This document shows, piece by piece, positions 17,886 through 28,400 of a DNA stretch of 64,000 nucleotides. The translations under genes were made by a program, and so were the position numbers. The stretch's first letter is position 1. The number at the start of each line of letters is the position of its first letter. Source of the stretch: Clostridia bacterium (GTDB lineage Bacteria > Bacillota > Clostridia > Oscillospirales > Acutalibacteraceae); assembly GCA_017618135.1 (NCBI GenBank), contig JAFZUV010000002.1, positions 62,001-126,000 on the forward strand, written 5' to 3'. The notes below the pieces were generated by a model. It did not search any database and was not told the origin of the DNA. It saw only the letters and a program-made list of their open reading frames with translations.

Positions 17886-18030
17886 TAAAATTTGCCTCCG
17901 AACGGTATGAGTATAGTACAATTATATTATATCGCCGCGAAAAAAGCAAATTTTTTAAAAAAAACATTTTATTTTCGAGATGTTTATAGTATAATAAATT
18001 ATATACTAAAATTATTGTGGAGGAATGCTC
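17886..18030. promoter_or_regulatory. Divergent promoter region of ychF and hprK
   Basis: This AT-rich gap separates ychF (-) and hprK (+). A TATAAT at 17991-17996 is a plausible -10 for hprK, but no good TTGACA lies 17 bases before it. On the minus strand, TATAAT-like runs near 17925-17935 could serve ychF. GGAGG for hprK is at 18019-18023. Confidence 0.45.
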
Positions 18031-18975
18031 TTGAAAACCGGTTATAAAATCTCTCTCGATAAAATAATAAAAGAGTTTTCACTTGAACCGCTTTATATGC
18101 CCGAAAGCGGAGATAAACTGTTCGTATCAAGCCCTGAAATTAACCGTCCGGGGCTGCAGTTTGCAGGGTATTTCGAATACTTTGCGCCGGAGCGTATTCA
18201 GATACTCGGAATCAGTGAGATTGAGTTTTTGCGCCGTTTTACGGAAGAAAAAGCCCGCGAACGGTTAGAAAAATTCTTTTCGGGCTCCCCGTCGGCGGTG
18301 ATAATTGCAAGAGATTTACAGGTTGAGGATTACTACAAGGAAATCGCACAAAAGCATTCGGTTCCTCTTTTACGCTCCAATGTTACAACATCGGAATTTA
18401 CCGCGGCGTTAATAGCGTTTTTAAATCTTCATTTGGCGCCGCGCATTACCCGTCACGGTGTTTTCGTTGAGGTTTACGGTGAGGGTATTCTGATTTTAGG
18501 CGAGAGCGGAATAGGCAAGAGTGAAACCGCTATTGAGCTTGTAAAGCGCGGTCACCGGCTTATTGCGGATGATGCGGTTGAAATAAAAAAGGTTTCAAGC
18601 AAATCGCTTGTTGGTTCCGCACCTGAAAATATAAAGCACTTTATTGAGCTTCGAGGCATAGGTATAATAAATGCCAGCCGTATATTCGGTATCGGCGCAG
18701 TAAAGCCTACCGAGAAGGTGGATATGGTTATAAATCTCGAGCTATGGGATGTTAATAAGGTTTACGACCGAATTGGCATGGAAAACCAGACTACCGAAAT
18801 ACTGGGGCTTGACATACCTTCAATGACTATTCCGGTAAAGCCGGGACGCAATTTGGCGGTTATAATCGAGGTTGCGGCGATGAACAGCAGGCAGAAGAAG
18901 CTGGGCTATAACGCGGCACAGGATTTGCTTAAGCGCCTTGGTATTGAGGACGATATAACAAATCAGGAAGGATAG
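18031..18975 (+). CDS. hprK: HPr kinase/phosphorylase
   Basis: HprK phosphorylates Ser46 of HPr with ATP or pyrophosphate and removes it again, controlling CcpA-dependent catabolite repression in Gram-positive bacteria. The 314-residue product has an N-terminal MurF-like domain (1-125), His142, the P-loop GESGIGKS at 157-164 followed by RLIADDAV, and the family signature LRGIGIINA. The TTG at 18031 is seven bases after GGAGG; the in-frame ATG at 18025 is only one base from it and is unlikely. Its place at the head of an operon with sugar kinases and pfkA fits a role in carbon control. Confidence 0.96.
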   Translation: MKTGYKISLDKIIKEFSLEPLYMPESGDKLFVSSPEINRPGLQFAGYFEYFAPERIQILGISEIEFLRRFTEEKARERLEKFFSGSPSAVIIARDLQVEDYYKEIAQKHSVPLLRSNVTTSEFTAALIAFLNLHLAPRITRHGVFVEVYGEGILILGESGIGKSETAIELVKRGHRLIADDAVEIKKVSSKSLVGSAPENIKHFIELRGIGIINASRIFGIGAVKPTEKVDMVINLELWDVNKVYDRIGMENQTTEILGLDIPSMTIPVKPGRNLAVIIEVAAMNSRQKKLGYNAAQDLLKRLGIEDDITNQEG

Positions 18976-18984
18976 CGAAAAGAA

Positions 18985-20655
18985 ATGAGAGAAACGCTCA
19001 AATCAAAGTTTATTTCGGCTTTGGAAAAATGCCGGGAAAAAGAGGACTTCAATTCAAAGGCGGAAATAAAGAAGCTGTCTTTATTTAAAAACGAACACCA
19101 GTCGGTCCAGCTTCTTATATTTGAGCAGGATGGTTCAATAGGCACGAGGATTATATCAAAAATCGAGGTCGAAAGCGAACTTAAAGAGTGTGTGAACATA
19201 AGAAATGTTGAGCAGGTTTATGTGGCTATGCCGGTGGCGAACGGGTGCGGAGATGATGATTATATCTCAAAAGAACCGGGCGCATTCCCCGATTTGCTCA
19301 CGCCTTTGCGTTACGGTAATTCGGCGATTATTCCGCCAAAGCGTCTAATATGCCTTTGGATAGATATTAAACCGGACGGGAAGTACAACGGCGGCGAGTA
19401 CCCGCTCACGGTTAAGCTTTATTCCGAAAGCGGTGACGAGCTTTATACAGAGAGTACAATGGAGATAGAGATAATAGACGCTTTATTACCGGAAACCGAC
19501 CGTCTTTATACTCAGTGGTTTTATGTTGACTGTCTGGCTGATTATTATAATGTGCCTATATGGTCTGAGCGCCATTGGGAGATAATAGAAAACTATGTAA
19601 CTGCGGCGGTAGCCGGCGGAATAAATATGATACTCACTCCCGTTTTTACCGTACCGCTTGATACAAAGGTCGGCGGCGAACGCCCTACGGCACAGCTTGT
19701 GGATGTAAAGCTTCAAAACGGTGAATACGCTTTCGGTTTTTCCAGACTTGACCGTTATATAGATATGCTTCTGAGGCACAATGTAAAGAAAATCGAGATG
19801 AGCCATCTTTTTACACAGTGGGGAGCCGCTCACGCGCCTAAGATAGTGGCAACGGTTGATGGGAAAGAGAAAAAAATATTCGGTTGGGAAACAAATTCTT
19901 CCGGTGAAGAGTACATAAAGTTTTTAAGGGAGTTTCTCCCTGCGCTCTTTAGTTATCTTGATAAAAAAGGCGTTAAAGATATGTGTGTGTTCCATATATC
20001 AGATGAGCCGCACATAAGCCACCTTGAAACCTATATGAAAGCTAAGGCGGGTATAGAAGATTTGCTCCGGGGCGTAACGGTTATTGACGCGCTGTCTGAC
20101 TACGATTTCTATAAAACAGGCGCTGTTGCCACCCCGGTCCCGGCTTGTGACTTTATAGAGCCGTTTGTAAAGAATGGAGTAAAACCTCTTTGGACATATT
20201 ACTGCTGTGTGCAGACCAAGGAAGTGCCCAACAGGTTTGTCGCTATGCCGAGCGCCAGAAACAGGATTTCAGGGGTGCTTGAATATATTTATGATATAAA
20301 AGGCTTTTTACACTGGGGATTTAATTTTTACTACAACAGGTTTTCGGACGCGCTTCTTAATCCGTATGCAGACTGTTGCGGTGATTATTTTGTTCCGGCG
20401 GGAGACGCGTTCAGCGTATACCCGAAGGCCGACGGAACCGCGCTTGACACGATACATTTTCTTGTGTTTAAACACTCAAGAGAGGATATCAGGGCAATGG
20501 AGCTGCTTGAGAGTCTGACCTCCAAAAAACACGTCATGAGTCTTGTGAACGAAGGCATAGATTATGAGATGTCCTTTAAAAAATATCCAAAGGGCGAAGA
20601 TTATATACTCACATTAAGGGAAAAAATCAACGCCGAAATAAAGAAAAGAATATAA
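18985..20655 (+). CDS. GH123-like glycosidase (DUF4091 domain), probable intracellular beta-N-acetylgalactosaminidase
   Basis: The 556-residue protein looks like a DUF4091/glycoside-hydrolase 123 family member: an N-terminal beta-sandwich-like part (about 1-165), then a barrel domain with TQWFYVDCLADYYNVP at 176-191 and the acidic pair HISDEPH with Asp340-Glu341, which matches the Asp-Glu pair used in the substrate-assisted mechanism of GH123. The C-terminal part contains the DUF4091-type segment with HWGFNFYYNRF. There is no signal peptide, so it should act in the cytoplasm on imported oligosaccharides. The next gene encodes an N-acetylhexosamine kinase, which supports an N-acetylhexosaminidase function. 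Exact specificity is inferred. Confidence 0.8.
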   Translation: MRETLKSKFISALEKCREKEDFNSKAEIKKLSLFKNEHQSVQLLIFEQDGSIGTRIISKIEVESELKECVNIRNVEQVYVAMPVANGCGDDDYISKEPGAFPDLLTPLRYGNSAIIPPKRLICLWIDIKPDGKYNGGEYPLTVKLYSESGDELYTESTMEIEIIDALLPETDRLYTQWFYVDCLADYYNVPIWSERHWEIIENYVTAAVAGGINMILTPVFTVPLDTKVGGERPTAQLVDVKLQNGEYAFGFSRLDRYIDMLLRHNVKKIEMSHLFTQWGAAHAPKIVATVDGKEKKIFGWETNSSGEEYIKFLREFLPALFSYLDKKGVKDMCVFHISDEPHISHLETYMKAKAGIEDLLRGVTVIDALSDYDFYKTGAVATPVPACDFIEPFVKNGVKPLWTYYCCVQTKEVPNRFVAMPSARNRISGVLEYIYDIKGFLHWGFNFYYNRFSDALLNPYADCCGDYFVPAGDAFSVYPKADGTALDTIHFLVFKHSREDIRAMELLESLTSKKHVMSLVNEGIDYEMSFKKYPKGEDYILTLREKINAEIKKRI

Positions 20656-20671
20656 AAGCAAGGGGATAAAA

Positions 20672-21763
20672 ATGAGCGCTAATAAAGAATTATTGGAAAA
20701 GTGCGTAAGTCAATTTGACATATCCGGAGAAATAAAGTCTGCAAATACATACGGAAACGGTCATATAAACGATACTGTTCTCGTGCTCACAAATAACGGT
20801 GGTATTGAGAAGAAGTACATTCTTCAAAGGGTAAACAGCAATGTTTTTAAGAAACCCGAGCAGGTGATTTTAAATATTGAAAAGGTGACGGCGTTTTTAA
20901 AGGTGCGGGCAGGCAGTGAGCGCGAAGTGTTATCGCTGATACCCACAAAGGACGGCTCCACATTTTTTAAGGACGAAAACGACGATGTCTGGCGAATGTA
21001 TAATTTTATTGAAAATTCTATTTGCCTTGATATTGTTGAAAACGAGCAGGATTTTTATGAATGTGCGTACGCTTTCGGTAAATTTCAAAGAGATCTGCGT
21101 CATTTTCCTGCGGATACGCTTTATGAGACTATCCCGAACTTCCATAACACTCCGATTCGCTTCGGTGCGTTTTTAAGCGCGGTAAACGCCGATAAGTGCG
21201 GCAGAGCAGCGGGAATTAAAGAAGAAATAAACTTTATAAAAGAAAGGCAGGATTTTTATTCTTGTCTTATCGACGCCGAGGCAAGAGGAGAACTGCCGCT
21301 TCGGGTAACGCACAACGATACCAAATCAAACAATGTTATGCTTGACAAGACCACCAGAAAGGCGCTGTGCGTTATAGACCTTGATACGATAATGCCGGGT
21401 TATTCGGTAACCGATTTCGGCGACGCGATAAGATTTGGAGCCTCCACCGCGGCGGAAGATGAAAAAGATTTAAGTAAGGTCCATTTCAGTATGGAGCTGT
21501 TTGACGCATACACAAAAGGATATATGGCGGGCTGCGGCGGTAAACTCAAGCCTACTGAGATAATGCTTATGCCGGAAGGCGCTAAAATGATGACTATTGA
21601 GTGCGGCATGAGATTTCTGACCGATTATCTTGAGGGTGACACCTATTTCAAAACCTCTTACCCGGAGCATAATCTCATAAGAGCGAGGACTCAGCTTAAG
21701 CTTGTAGAGGAAATGGAGGAAAACTGGGATAAGATGAAGGAAACGGTAGCAAAATACCGCTGA
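20672..21763 (+). CDS. nahK: N-acetylhexosamine 1-kinase (NahK/LnpB-like)
   Basis: This 363-residue protein is of the aminoglycoside-phosphotransferase fold and closely resembles bifidobacterial NahK, which phosphorylates GlcNAc and GalNAc at C1. Shared segments include GNGHINDT near residue 28, the catalytic loop RVTHNDTKSNN with Asp216, IDLDTIMPG, DFGDAIRFGAS, DEKDLSKVHFS and FLTDYLEGDTYF. In bifidobacteria the gene is part of the galacto/lacto-N-biose pathway; here it follows a GH123-like glycosidase instead of a GNB phosphorylase. No nucleotidyltransferase is in the window to take the 1-phosphate further. Ribosome-binding site AGGGGAT precedes the ATG. Confidence 0.88.
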   Translation: MSANKELLEKCVSQFDISGEIKSANTYGNGHINDTVLVLTNNGGIEKKYILQRVNSNVFKKPEQVILNIEKVTAFLKVRAGSEREVLSLIPTKDGSTFFKDENDDVWRMYNFIENSICLDIVENEQDFYECAYAFGKFQRDLRHFPADTLYETIPNFHNTPIRFGAFLSAVNADKCGRAAGIKEEINFIKERQDFYSCLIDAEARGELPLRVTHNDTKSNNVMLDKTTRKALCVIDLDTIMPGYSVTDFGDAIRFGASTAAEDEKDLSKVHFSMELFDAYTKGYMAGCGGKLKPTEIMLMPEGAKMMTIECGMRFLTDYLEGDTYFKTSYPEHNLIRARTQLKLVEEMEENWDKMKETVAKYR

Positions 21764-21802
21764 CAGAAAAGAGTGCAATTTTAATTTTAAGGTGGAAATG
21801 AT

Positions 21803-22756
21803 ATGTATAGACTCGGAATTGATTTAGGTGGTACGAATATTGTTGCCGGAGTAGTGGATGAAAACTACAGTGTAGTGGCAAAATCTAACATTAAAACGCT
21901 GGCACCCCGTCCCGCGCAGGAGATAGCGGACGATATGGCGAAGGTGGCGTTTGAGGCTATAAAGCGGTCAGGAGTTACGATAGATGACATTTCCGGTTTC
22001 GGTATAGGCACACCCGGCTCGGTTGAGGCAAAAACCGGCAAGGTGATATACGCAAATAATTTAGGATTTAATAATGTTCCGTTGGCAGATATGATGGAAG
22101 AACGCACAGGAAAAAAATTCTTTGTCGCAAACGATGCTGACAGTGCGGCTTACGGCGAATATATAGCCGGTGCGGGCAAAGGTGCTAAGGACTTTATAAT
22201 GATAACGCTCGGTACGGGTGTGGGCGGCGGAATTATATTAGACGGTAAAATACGCGCAGGCTACAACGGTGCGGGCGGCGAGCTCGGACATACCGTAATA
22301 CAAATGAACGGGGAAGCGTGTACTTGCGGCAGAAACGGATGCTTTGAGGCGTATGCTTCAGCAACGGCGCTTATTCGTCAGACCAAGCAGGCGATGATAA
22401 AGAATTCAAGCAGTATTATGTGGGAGATATGCGACGGAGATCTATTAAAAGTGAACGGCCTCACCGCGTTTGACGCAATGCGAGCCGGCGATGAGACCGG
22501 CAAGCAGGTGGTTGATATGTATATCAACTATTTAAGCGTTGGCATTACCAACTTTATAAATATTTTTCAGCCCGGTATTTTATGTATCGGCGGCGGTATT
22601 TCCAAAGAGGGCGATACGATAATAAAACCGCTTACACGAATTGTCGGCAGTGATAACTATGCGAGAACCATTGAAAAGAAAACAGTTATAAAGGCGGCGC
22701 AGCTTGGTAATGACGCGGGAATTATCGGCGCGGCATATATAGGCGAGCAGAAATAA
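21803..22756 (+). CDS. glcK: ROK family glucokinase
   Basis: A 317-residue ROK kinase that probably phosphorylates glucose to glucose 6-phosphate. It has the ATP phosphate-binding start GIDLGGTNI at residues 5-13, the catalytic Asp in NDADSAAYGEY, and the ROK zinc motif CTCGRNGCFE near 174-183. ROK kinases can also use N-acetylhexosamines, and the neighbouring hexosamine genes leave this open, but Firmicute proteins of this type in the hprK-murB-rapZ neighbourhood are normally glucokinases. It is placed to feed pfkA at the end of the same operon. Confidence 0.9.
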   Translation: MYRLGIDLGGTNIVAGVVDENYSVVAKSNIKTLAPRPAQEIADDMAKVAFEAIKRSGVTIDDISGFGIGTPGSVEAKTGKVIYANNLGFNNVPLADMMEERTGKKFFVANDADSAAYGEYIAGAGKGAKDFIMITLGTGVGGGIILDGKIRAGYNGAGGELGHTVIQMNGEACTCGRNGCFEAYASATALIRQTKQAMIKNSSSIMWEICDGDLLKVNGLTAFDAMRAGDETGKQVVDMYINYLSVGITNFINIFQPGILCIGGGISKEGDTIIKPLTRIVGSDNYARTIEKKTVIKAAQLGNDAGIIGAAYIGEQK

Positions 22757-22773
22757 TTTTTACAGGAGTATTT

Positions 22774-23682
22774 ATGGGCAAGCCGGAGTTTATAAAGGAT
22801 ATAAAAAATCACGGTATTGTTTTTTTATGCGATGAGGCTATGAAAAAACATACTACCTTTAAAATCGGCGGTAACGCCGATGTGTTCGTGTTGCCTGCAA
22901 GCGAGGAAGAACTGGTTTTTTCGGTAAAAGCGGCAAAGAAACGGGCGGTGCCCTATTTTATACTCGGCAAGGGTTCTAATATACTTGCGTCTGACAACGG
23001 CGTGGAAGGCGCGGTTATTTGCCTTGATAAAATGAGGGGAATTAAGATTTTCGGAAACACCGCTGAAGCGGCGGCGGGGAATAGTCTGCAGTCGCTTTGC
23101 ATAAAGCTTCAAAAGGCCGGTCTTTCGGGACTTGAATTTGCTTACGGAATACCGGGTACTGTGGGTGGCGCCGTATATATGAACGCCGGAGCTTACGGCG
23201 GTGAAATAAAAGACCGTATTATTTCGGCACGGTATCTTGATAAATCGGGCGATATTAAGAAAATCGCGGCGGAGGATATGTGCCTCGCTTATAGAAAAAG
23301 TATTTTTCAGGCAAATGGCGGTGTCATACTTTCGGCAAGCTTTGAATTGGATTATAAAAAGCCGTCTGAAATCCTCGAAAAAATGGAGGATTTCCTTTCA
23401 AGAAGAAAGCAGAAACAGCCTTTGAATATGCCGAGCGCCGGCAGTGTGTTTCGTCGCCCGGAAGGTAATTTTGCCGGTATGCTCATAGAGAAAAGCGGAC
23501 TTAAGGGTATAAGCGCAGGCGGTGCGGCGGTCAGTCAAAAGCATGCGGGTTTTATAGTAAACACCGGTAATGCCAAAAGCTCCGATGTTAAAAAACTTAT
23601 TAAAATCATAAAAGAAAAGGTTTTTAAAGACAGTAACATTATGCTGCAAACCGAAGTTGTTTATATGGGCAGGGATGAATAA
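22774..23682 (+). CDS. murB: UDP-N-acetylenolpyruvoylglucosamine reductase MurB
   Basis: MurB reduces UDP-GlcNAc-enolpyruvate to UDP-MurNAc with NADPH and FAD. The 302-residue, type II-length protein shows HTTFKIGGNADVFV near residue 28, the FAD-binding YFILGKGSNIL, GIPGTVGGAVYMNAGAYGG, YRKSIFQ and the catalytic region PSAGSVFRRPEG with its serine. It overlaps rapZ by one base. The murB-rapZ-whiA order is widespread in Firmicutes. Confidence 0.96.
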   Translation: MGKPEFIKDIKNHGIVFLCDEAMKKHTTFKIGGNADVFVLPASEEELVFSVKAAKKRAVPYFILGKGSNILASDNGVEGAVICLDKMRGIKIFGNTAEAAAGNSLQSLCIKLQKAGLSGLEFAYGIPGTVGGAVYMNAGAYGGEIKDRIISARYLDKSGDIKKIAAEDMCLAYRKSIFQANGGVILSASFELDYKKPSEILEKMEDFLSRRKQKQPLNMPSAGSVFRRPEGNFAGMLIEKSGLKGISAGGAAVSQKHAGFIVNTGNAKSSDVKKLIKIIKEKVFKDSNIMLQTEVVYMGRDE

Positions 23683-24542
23683 TGGATTTAGTGATAGTGA
23701 CCGGTCTTTCAGGGGCGGGAAAATCTCAGGCGGTAAACGCACTTGAGGATATGGGGTACTATTGCGTTGATAATATTCCGCCTGCTATCATACCGGCGTT
23801 TGTTGATTTGTCAAAGAGGGAAAGCGAGGGCTTTTCAAAACTCGCTGTTGTGACCGATATACGCGGCGGAAGTATGTTTGAGGAGATACTAAAGGTGTTA
23901 GGAGACCTCAAAGAAAAAGGCATTAAGTACAAAATACTGTTTCTTGACGCCTCAAACGATGTCCTTATCCGCAGATATAAAGAAAACCGCCGTAAGCATC
24001 CGCTTTGCGATACGCGGGATGTGTCATTGTCCGATGCGGTAAGTCTTGAGCGTAAAAAGCTCTCCCGCATTCGCTCAGACGCGGATTTTTATATTGATAC
24101 CAGCCTTATTTCAAGTGCACAGCTTAAAGCAATACTTACCGAAATGTTTTTAAAGAAGGCGGAAGAGGGACTCAGAATACTTTGCAAATCCTTTGGTTTT
24201 AAGTATGGAATTGATGTTGATGCCGATAATGTTTTTGATGTTCGCTGTCTTCCAAATCCTTTTTACATTGAAGAGTTCAAGCATAAAACCGGGCTTGAAA
24301 AACAGGTGAGCGATTATGTGATGAACAGTCAAGAAAGTGAGCGTTTCCGCAATATGGTGTTTGCTTTTGCCGACGTTGCCATACCGCTTTATATTAAAGA
24401 GGGCAAGAGTCAGCTGGTAATATCTTTCGGCTGTACCGGCGGTAAGCACCGCTCCGTAGCATTTGCCGAGCTTCTTTGCGATTACCTTAAAAGGAAAGGG
24501 TATAATGCCAGTGCCATACATAGGGATATAATTAAGAGTTAG
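23682..24542 (+). CDS. rapZ: RNase adapter protein RapZ (YvcJ type)
   Basis: RapZ/YvcJ proteins bind nucleotides and, in E. coli, guide RNase E to the GlmZ small RNA. In Firmicutes the YvcJ relative affects competence and cell-envelope metabolism. The 286-residue protein has the P-loop GLSGAGKS at 8-15, the family marker DNIPPAIIP, and the C-terminal domain with the SFGCTGGKHRSV motif. It lies between murB and whiA as usual for the family. Confidence 0.95.
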   Translation: MDLVIVTGLSGAGKSQAVNALEDMGYYCVDNIPPAIIPAFVDLSKRESEGFSKLAVVTDIRGGSMFEEILKVLGDLKEKGIKYKILFLDASNDVLIRRYKENRRKHPLCDTRDVSLSDAVSLERKKLSRIRSDADFYIDTSLISSAQLKAILTEMFLKKAEEGLRILCKSFGFKYGIDVDADNVFDVRCLPNPFYIEEFKHKTGLEKQVSDYVMNSQESERFRNMVFAFADVAIPLYIKEGKSQLVISFGCTGGKHRSVAFAELLCDYLKRKGYNASAIHRDIIKS

Positions 24543-24550
24543 GTGATAAA

Positions 24551-25447
24551 ATGTCGTTTTCATCCGATATAAAAACCGAACTGTGCGAGTTGAGACTGCC
24601 TGAATATGCCAAAATGCCGCTTATATACGGCTTTCTGCTTTTCAGTCGGTCTTTTTCAGTAAGCAATATAAAAATGCAAACCGAAACTAAAGCGGTAGCC
24701 GAGCTGTTTTGCGAGTTGTTAAACGAAGTTTATTCGGTAAAGGCGCAAATAGAAACGGGCGGGGGTAAAAAAACGGTTTACAGGATTGAGGTCATAAGCG
24801 AAGCGGACAGGCTGAAACTGTTAGCTTCTGTCGATTTCGGAATATATGAAGGGAAAATCAATCTTGATGAGCTTAAGGGCGATAGTCAGATAGCCTGCTT
24901 TGTAAGGGGAGCGTTTTTGGCGTGCGGTCAGATAAGCGACCCGAAAAAGACAAGTCGGGTAGACTTTTTAGTGCGTGACAAAAAGCGTGCCGAGGAGTTC
25001 AGAAGTGTTTTGAAAGACCATTATATCGAGACAAATCTCGCGGTCAGGCAGAACGCATATGTAGTTTATATAAAACGCAACGAAATGGTAACAAACCTGT
25101 TGGCATTAATAGGCGCTTCCTCAAGAAGCCTTGAGCTTATAGAAATGAGCATACTAAGCAGTGTAAGAAACAATATGAACAGGGCGGCAAATTGCGATAA
25201 CGCTAATCTTGACCGTATGGTGGAGGCTTCTATAAAACAGCGCAAGGCAATAGATTTTTTAAGAAAAAAAGGAATACTGCAAACACTTGACGGTAAACTT
25301 ATTTATGCCGCAAAGCTAAGGGTTGATAATCCGGAAATGTCAATAAAGGAATTATGCGCATTAAGTGACGAAAAAATAAGTCCGTCGGGGCTTAATCACA
25401 GATTAAAACGGTTAGTGGAATTATATCAGGAAAGAAATAAGAATTAA
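24551..25447 (+). CDS. whiA: DNA-binding protein WhiA
   Basis: WhiA is a conserved Gram-positive regulator with a degenerate LAGLIDADG homing-endonuclease-like domain and a C-terminal helix-turn-helix; in Streptomyces it controls sporulation septation, and in Bacillus it affects cell division. The 298-residue protein starts MSFSSDIKTEL, has RGAFLACGQISDPKK near residue 118, and the C-terminal helix-turn-helix PEMSIKELCALSDEKISPSG. It follows rapZ after 8 bases. Confidence 0.95.
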   Translation: MSFSSDIKTELCELRLPEYAKMPLIYGFLLFSRSFSVSNIKMQTETKAVAELFCELLNEVYSVKAQIETGGGKKTVYRIEVISEADRLKLLASVDFGIYEGKINLDELKGDSQIACFVRGAFLACGQISDPKKTSRVDFLVRDKKRAEEFRSVLKDHYIETNLAVRQNAYVVYIKRNEMVTNLLALIGASSRSLELIEMSILSSVRNNMNRAANCDNANLDRMVEASIKQRKAIDFLRKKGILQTLDGKLIYAAKLRVDNPEMSIKELCALSDEKISPSGLNHRLKRLVELYQERNKN

Positions 25448-25465
25448 AAGAGGGAGTGATGCGGT

Positions 25466-28400
25466 GTGTCCTTTGCACATCTTCACCTTCATACGCAATA
25501 TAGCTTGCTCGACGGATGCTGCCGTATCGAGAGTCTTCTTGATAGGACGCAAGCTCTTGGGCAGACCGCAGTAGCCATTACCGACCACGGTGTTATGTAC
25601 GGCGCCATAGAGTTTTACAAAGCGGCTAAAAAGCGCGGGATAAAGCCTGTCATCGGTTGTGAAGTATATGTAGCTCCGAGAAAGCGAACCGATAAGCAAA
25701 AAGGCCCGGATAGCCAGTACAGTCATTTAGTGCTTCTTTGTGAGAATAACAGGGGATATGAAAATCTTATAAAGCTTGTATCGCTTGCGTTTACAGAGGG
25801 CTTTTACTCAAAGCCGCGGGTAGATAAGGAGTTGCTTGAAGCTTATCATGAAGGCATTATCGCTCTTTCCGCCTGTTTGGCGGGCGAAATACCTCAGGCG
25901 TTGCTTGCCGGAGATTATCAGCGCGCAAAGGATACTGCAATTTGGTATAAATCTGTGTTCGGAGAAAACAATTTTTTTCTTGAATTGCAAAACCACAACC
26001 TGCCCGAACAAGCGCGTATAAATCCCTATCTCATGAAGCTTTCGCGCGAAACGGGCATAAAAACTGTTGCAACCAACGATGTGCATTACATTGAGAAAGA
26101 AGACTCCTTTATGCACAAGGTGCTCTTGTGCGTTCAGACCGGAAGTAAAATCAACGAAAAAAACGCTCTTGAGTTTAAAACGGATGAGTTTTATCTCAAA
26201 AGCGAAGAAGAAATGCGAGCCGCATTCCCCGATTGTCCCGAAGCAATAGATAATACCGGGAATATTGCCGAAAGATGTAATGTTGCTTTTGAATTCGGAA
26301 AAATCAAACTCCCATATTTTGACACCGGCGGCGAGGACCATTTCGAGTATTTTAAGCGATTATGTTTTGACGGGCTCCACAGAATTTACGGTGAAAACCC
26401 CGGAAAGCAGGCTACCGAGCGTTTAAATTACGAGCTTTCCGTAATTAACGATATGGGGTATGTGGATTATTATCTTATAGTGGGCGACTTTGTAAATTAC
26501 GCAAAGACGCATGATATATCGGTAGGCCCCGGGCGCGGCTCGGGAGCCGGAAGTCTTGCGGCTTACTGTATGGGAATTACAGGTATAGACCCGCTTAAAT
26601 ACAATCTGATTTTTGAACGCTTTTTAAATCCCGAGAGGGTGTCAATGCCCGATTTCGATATAGATTTTTGCTATGTAAAAAGACAAAAGGTAATAGATTA
26701 TGTCATTCAGAAGTACGGTGAAGATCATGTGGCGCAGATAGTTACCTTCGGTACGCTTGCCGCGCGTGCGGCGGTAAGGGATGTGGGCAGAGCCTTGGAT
26801 ATCCCGTATGCATTTTGTGACAGGCTTGCTAAGCTGGTGCCTCATAAAATTGGGGTTACATTAAAGAGTGCGATAGAAGGCTCGAAGGACTTGAAAGCAC
26901 TGTATGAATCGGATGAGCGCGCAAAGCAAGTGCTTGATATGGCAATGAGGGTGGAGGGAATGCCGCGCCATGCCTCAACTCATGCGGCGGGAGTGGTTAT
27001 ATCAGATAGACCGGTCAGCGATTATGTGCCTCTGTCACTAAATGATAACGCTGTTGTAACCCAGTATACAATGACGGCGCTTGACGAGTTGGGACTTCTT
27101 AAAATGGACTTTTTGGGACTGCGCAATCTTACGGTGATTTCTGATTGCGCCTTTGCAGTCAGAGCTGAAAATCCCGGTTTTTCGGTTGACAAGATACCTA
27201 TGGACGATGTTGCCACGCTTAAAATGATGGGCAGGGGAGATACCGACGGAGTATTTCAGTTTGAGTCTGACGGAATGAAAAATGTACTTGTCCGTTTCGG
27301 ACCTGCAGGTATAGAAGATTTAATCGCGATAATCTCGCTTTACCGGCCGGGACCTATGGATTCAATACCCACATACATTCACAACCGTCATCATCCGGAG
27401 GATGTAAAATACGATACTCCGCTTTTAGAACCGATTTTGAGCGTTACTTACGGCTGCATAGTTTACCAGGAACAGGTTATGCAGATATTCAGAAGTCTCG
27501 CCGGTTATTCGCTCGGCCGCGCGGATATTGTAAGGCGCGCTATGGCAAAGAAAAAACACGATGTTATGGCGCGTGAGCGAGAAGCGTTTATTTACGGCGA
27601 GAAGGACGCAAACGGAAATGTATTGTGTGAAGGTGCTGTAAACCGCGGAGTTCCTGAAAAAACAGCAAAAAAAATATTTGACGAAATGTCGGCGTTCAGT
27701 TCATACGCCTTTAACAAGTCGCATGCGGCGGCATACGCGGTGCTGGCATATATTACCGCATATCTTAAATGTCATCACAGGAAAGAATACTTTGCGGCAC
27801 TGCTTACGAGCGTGCTCGATTCATCGGATAAGGTATCGCTCTATACCGCCGAATGTAAAAACTCAAAAATAGATATATTACCGCCGTCGGTAAACGAAAG
27901 CCGTGAAGGATTTACCGCAACTAAAGAGGGTATCCGTTTCGGACTTTTAGCTGTTAAAAATCTCGGTAGAACGCTTATTGAAAAACTCATAGCCGAGAGA
28001 GAAACCGGCGGCAAATATAAAGATATGTACGATTTTTGTTCTCGTAACTATGGCAGAGAACTTAATCGCCGCGCGCTTGACGGGCTTATTAAAAGCGGCG
28101 CGCTTGACGGGCTTGGCCCAAATCGCCGCAGTATGTTATTTTCGGTTGACAAGATATTGTCGGTCATAGGTGAGGAAAACCGTTTTTCCGGCAAAGGACA
28201 AATCGGATTTTTTGATGAATCGGACAAGGGTGTTGTAGAGGTAGCAGCGGTTGAAGAAATGCCGCAAAGTGAGCTTTTAAGCCTTGAAAAACAGTCTACC
28301 GGAATGTATCTTTCAGGTCATCCTATGGCTGAATATGCTTCTGCCGCAAAAAGAGCGGGGTGTACTCCGGTAATAAATATTATAAGCGGCAAGGTGCCGG

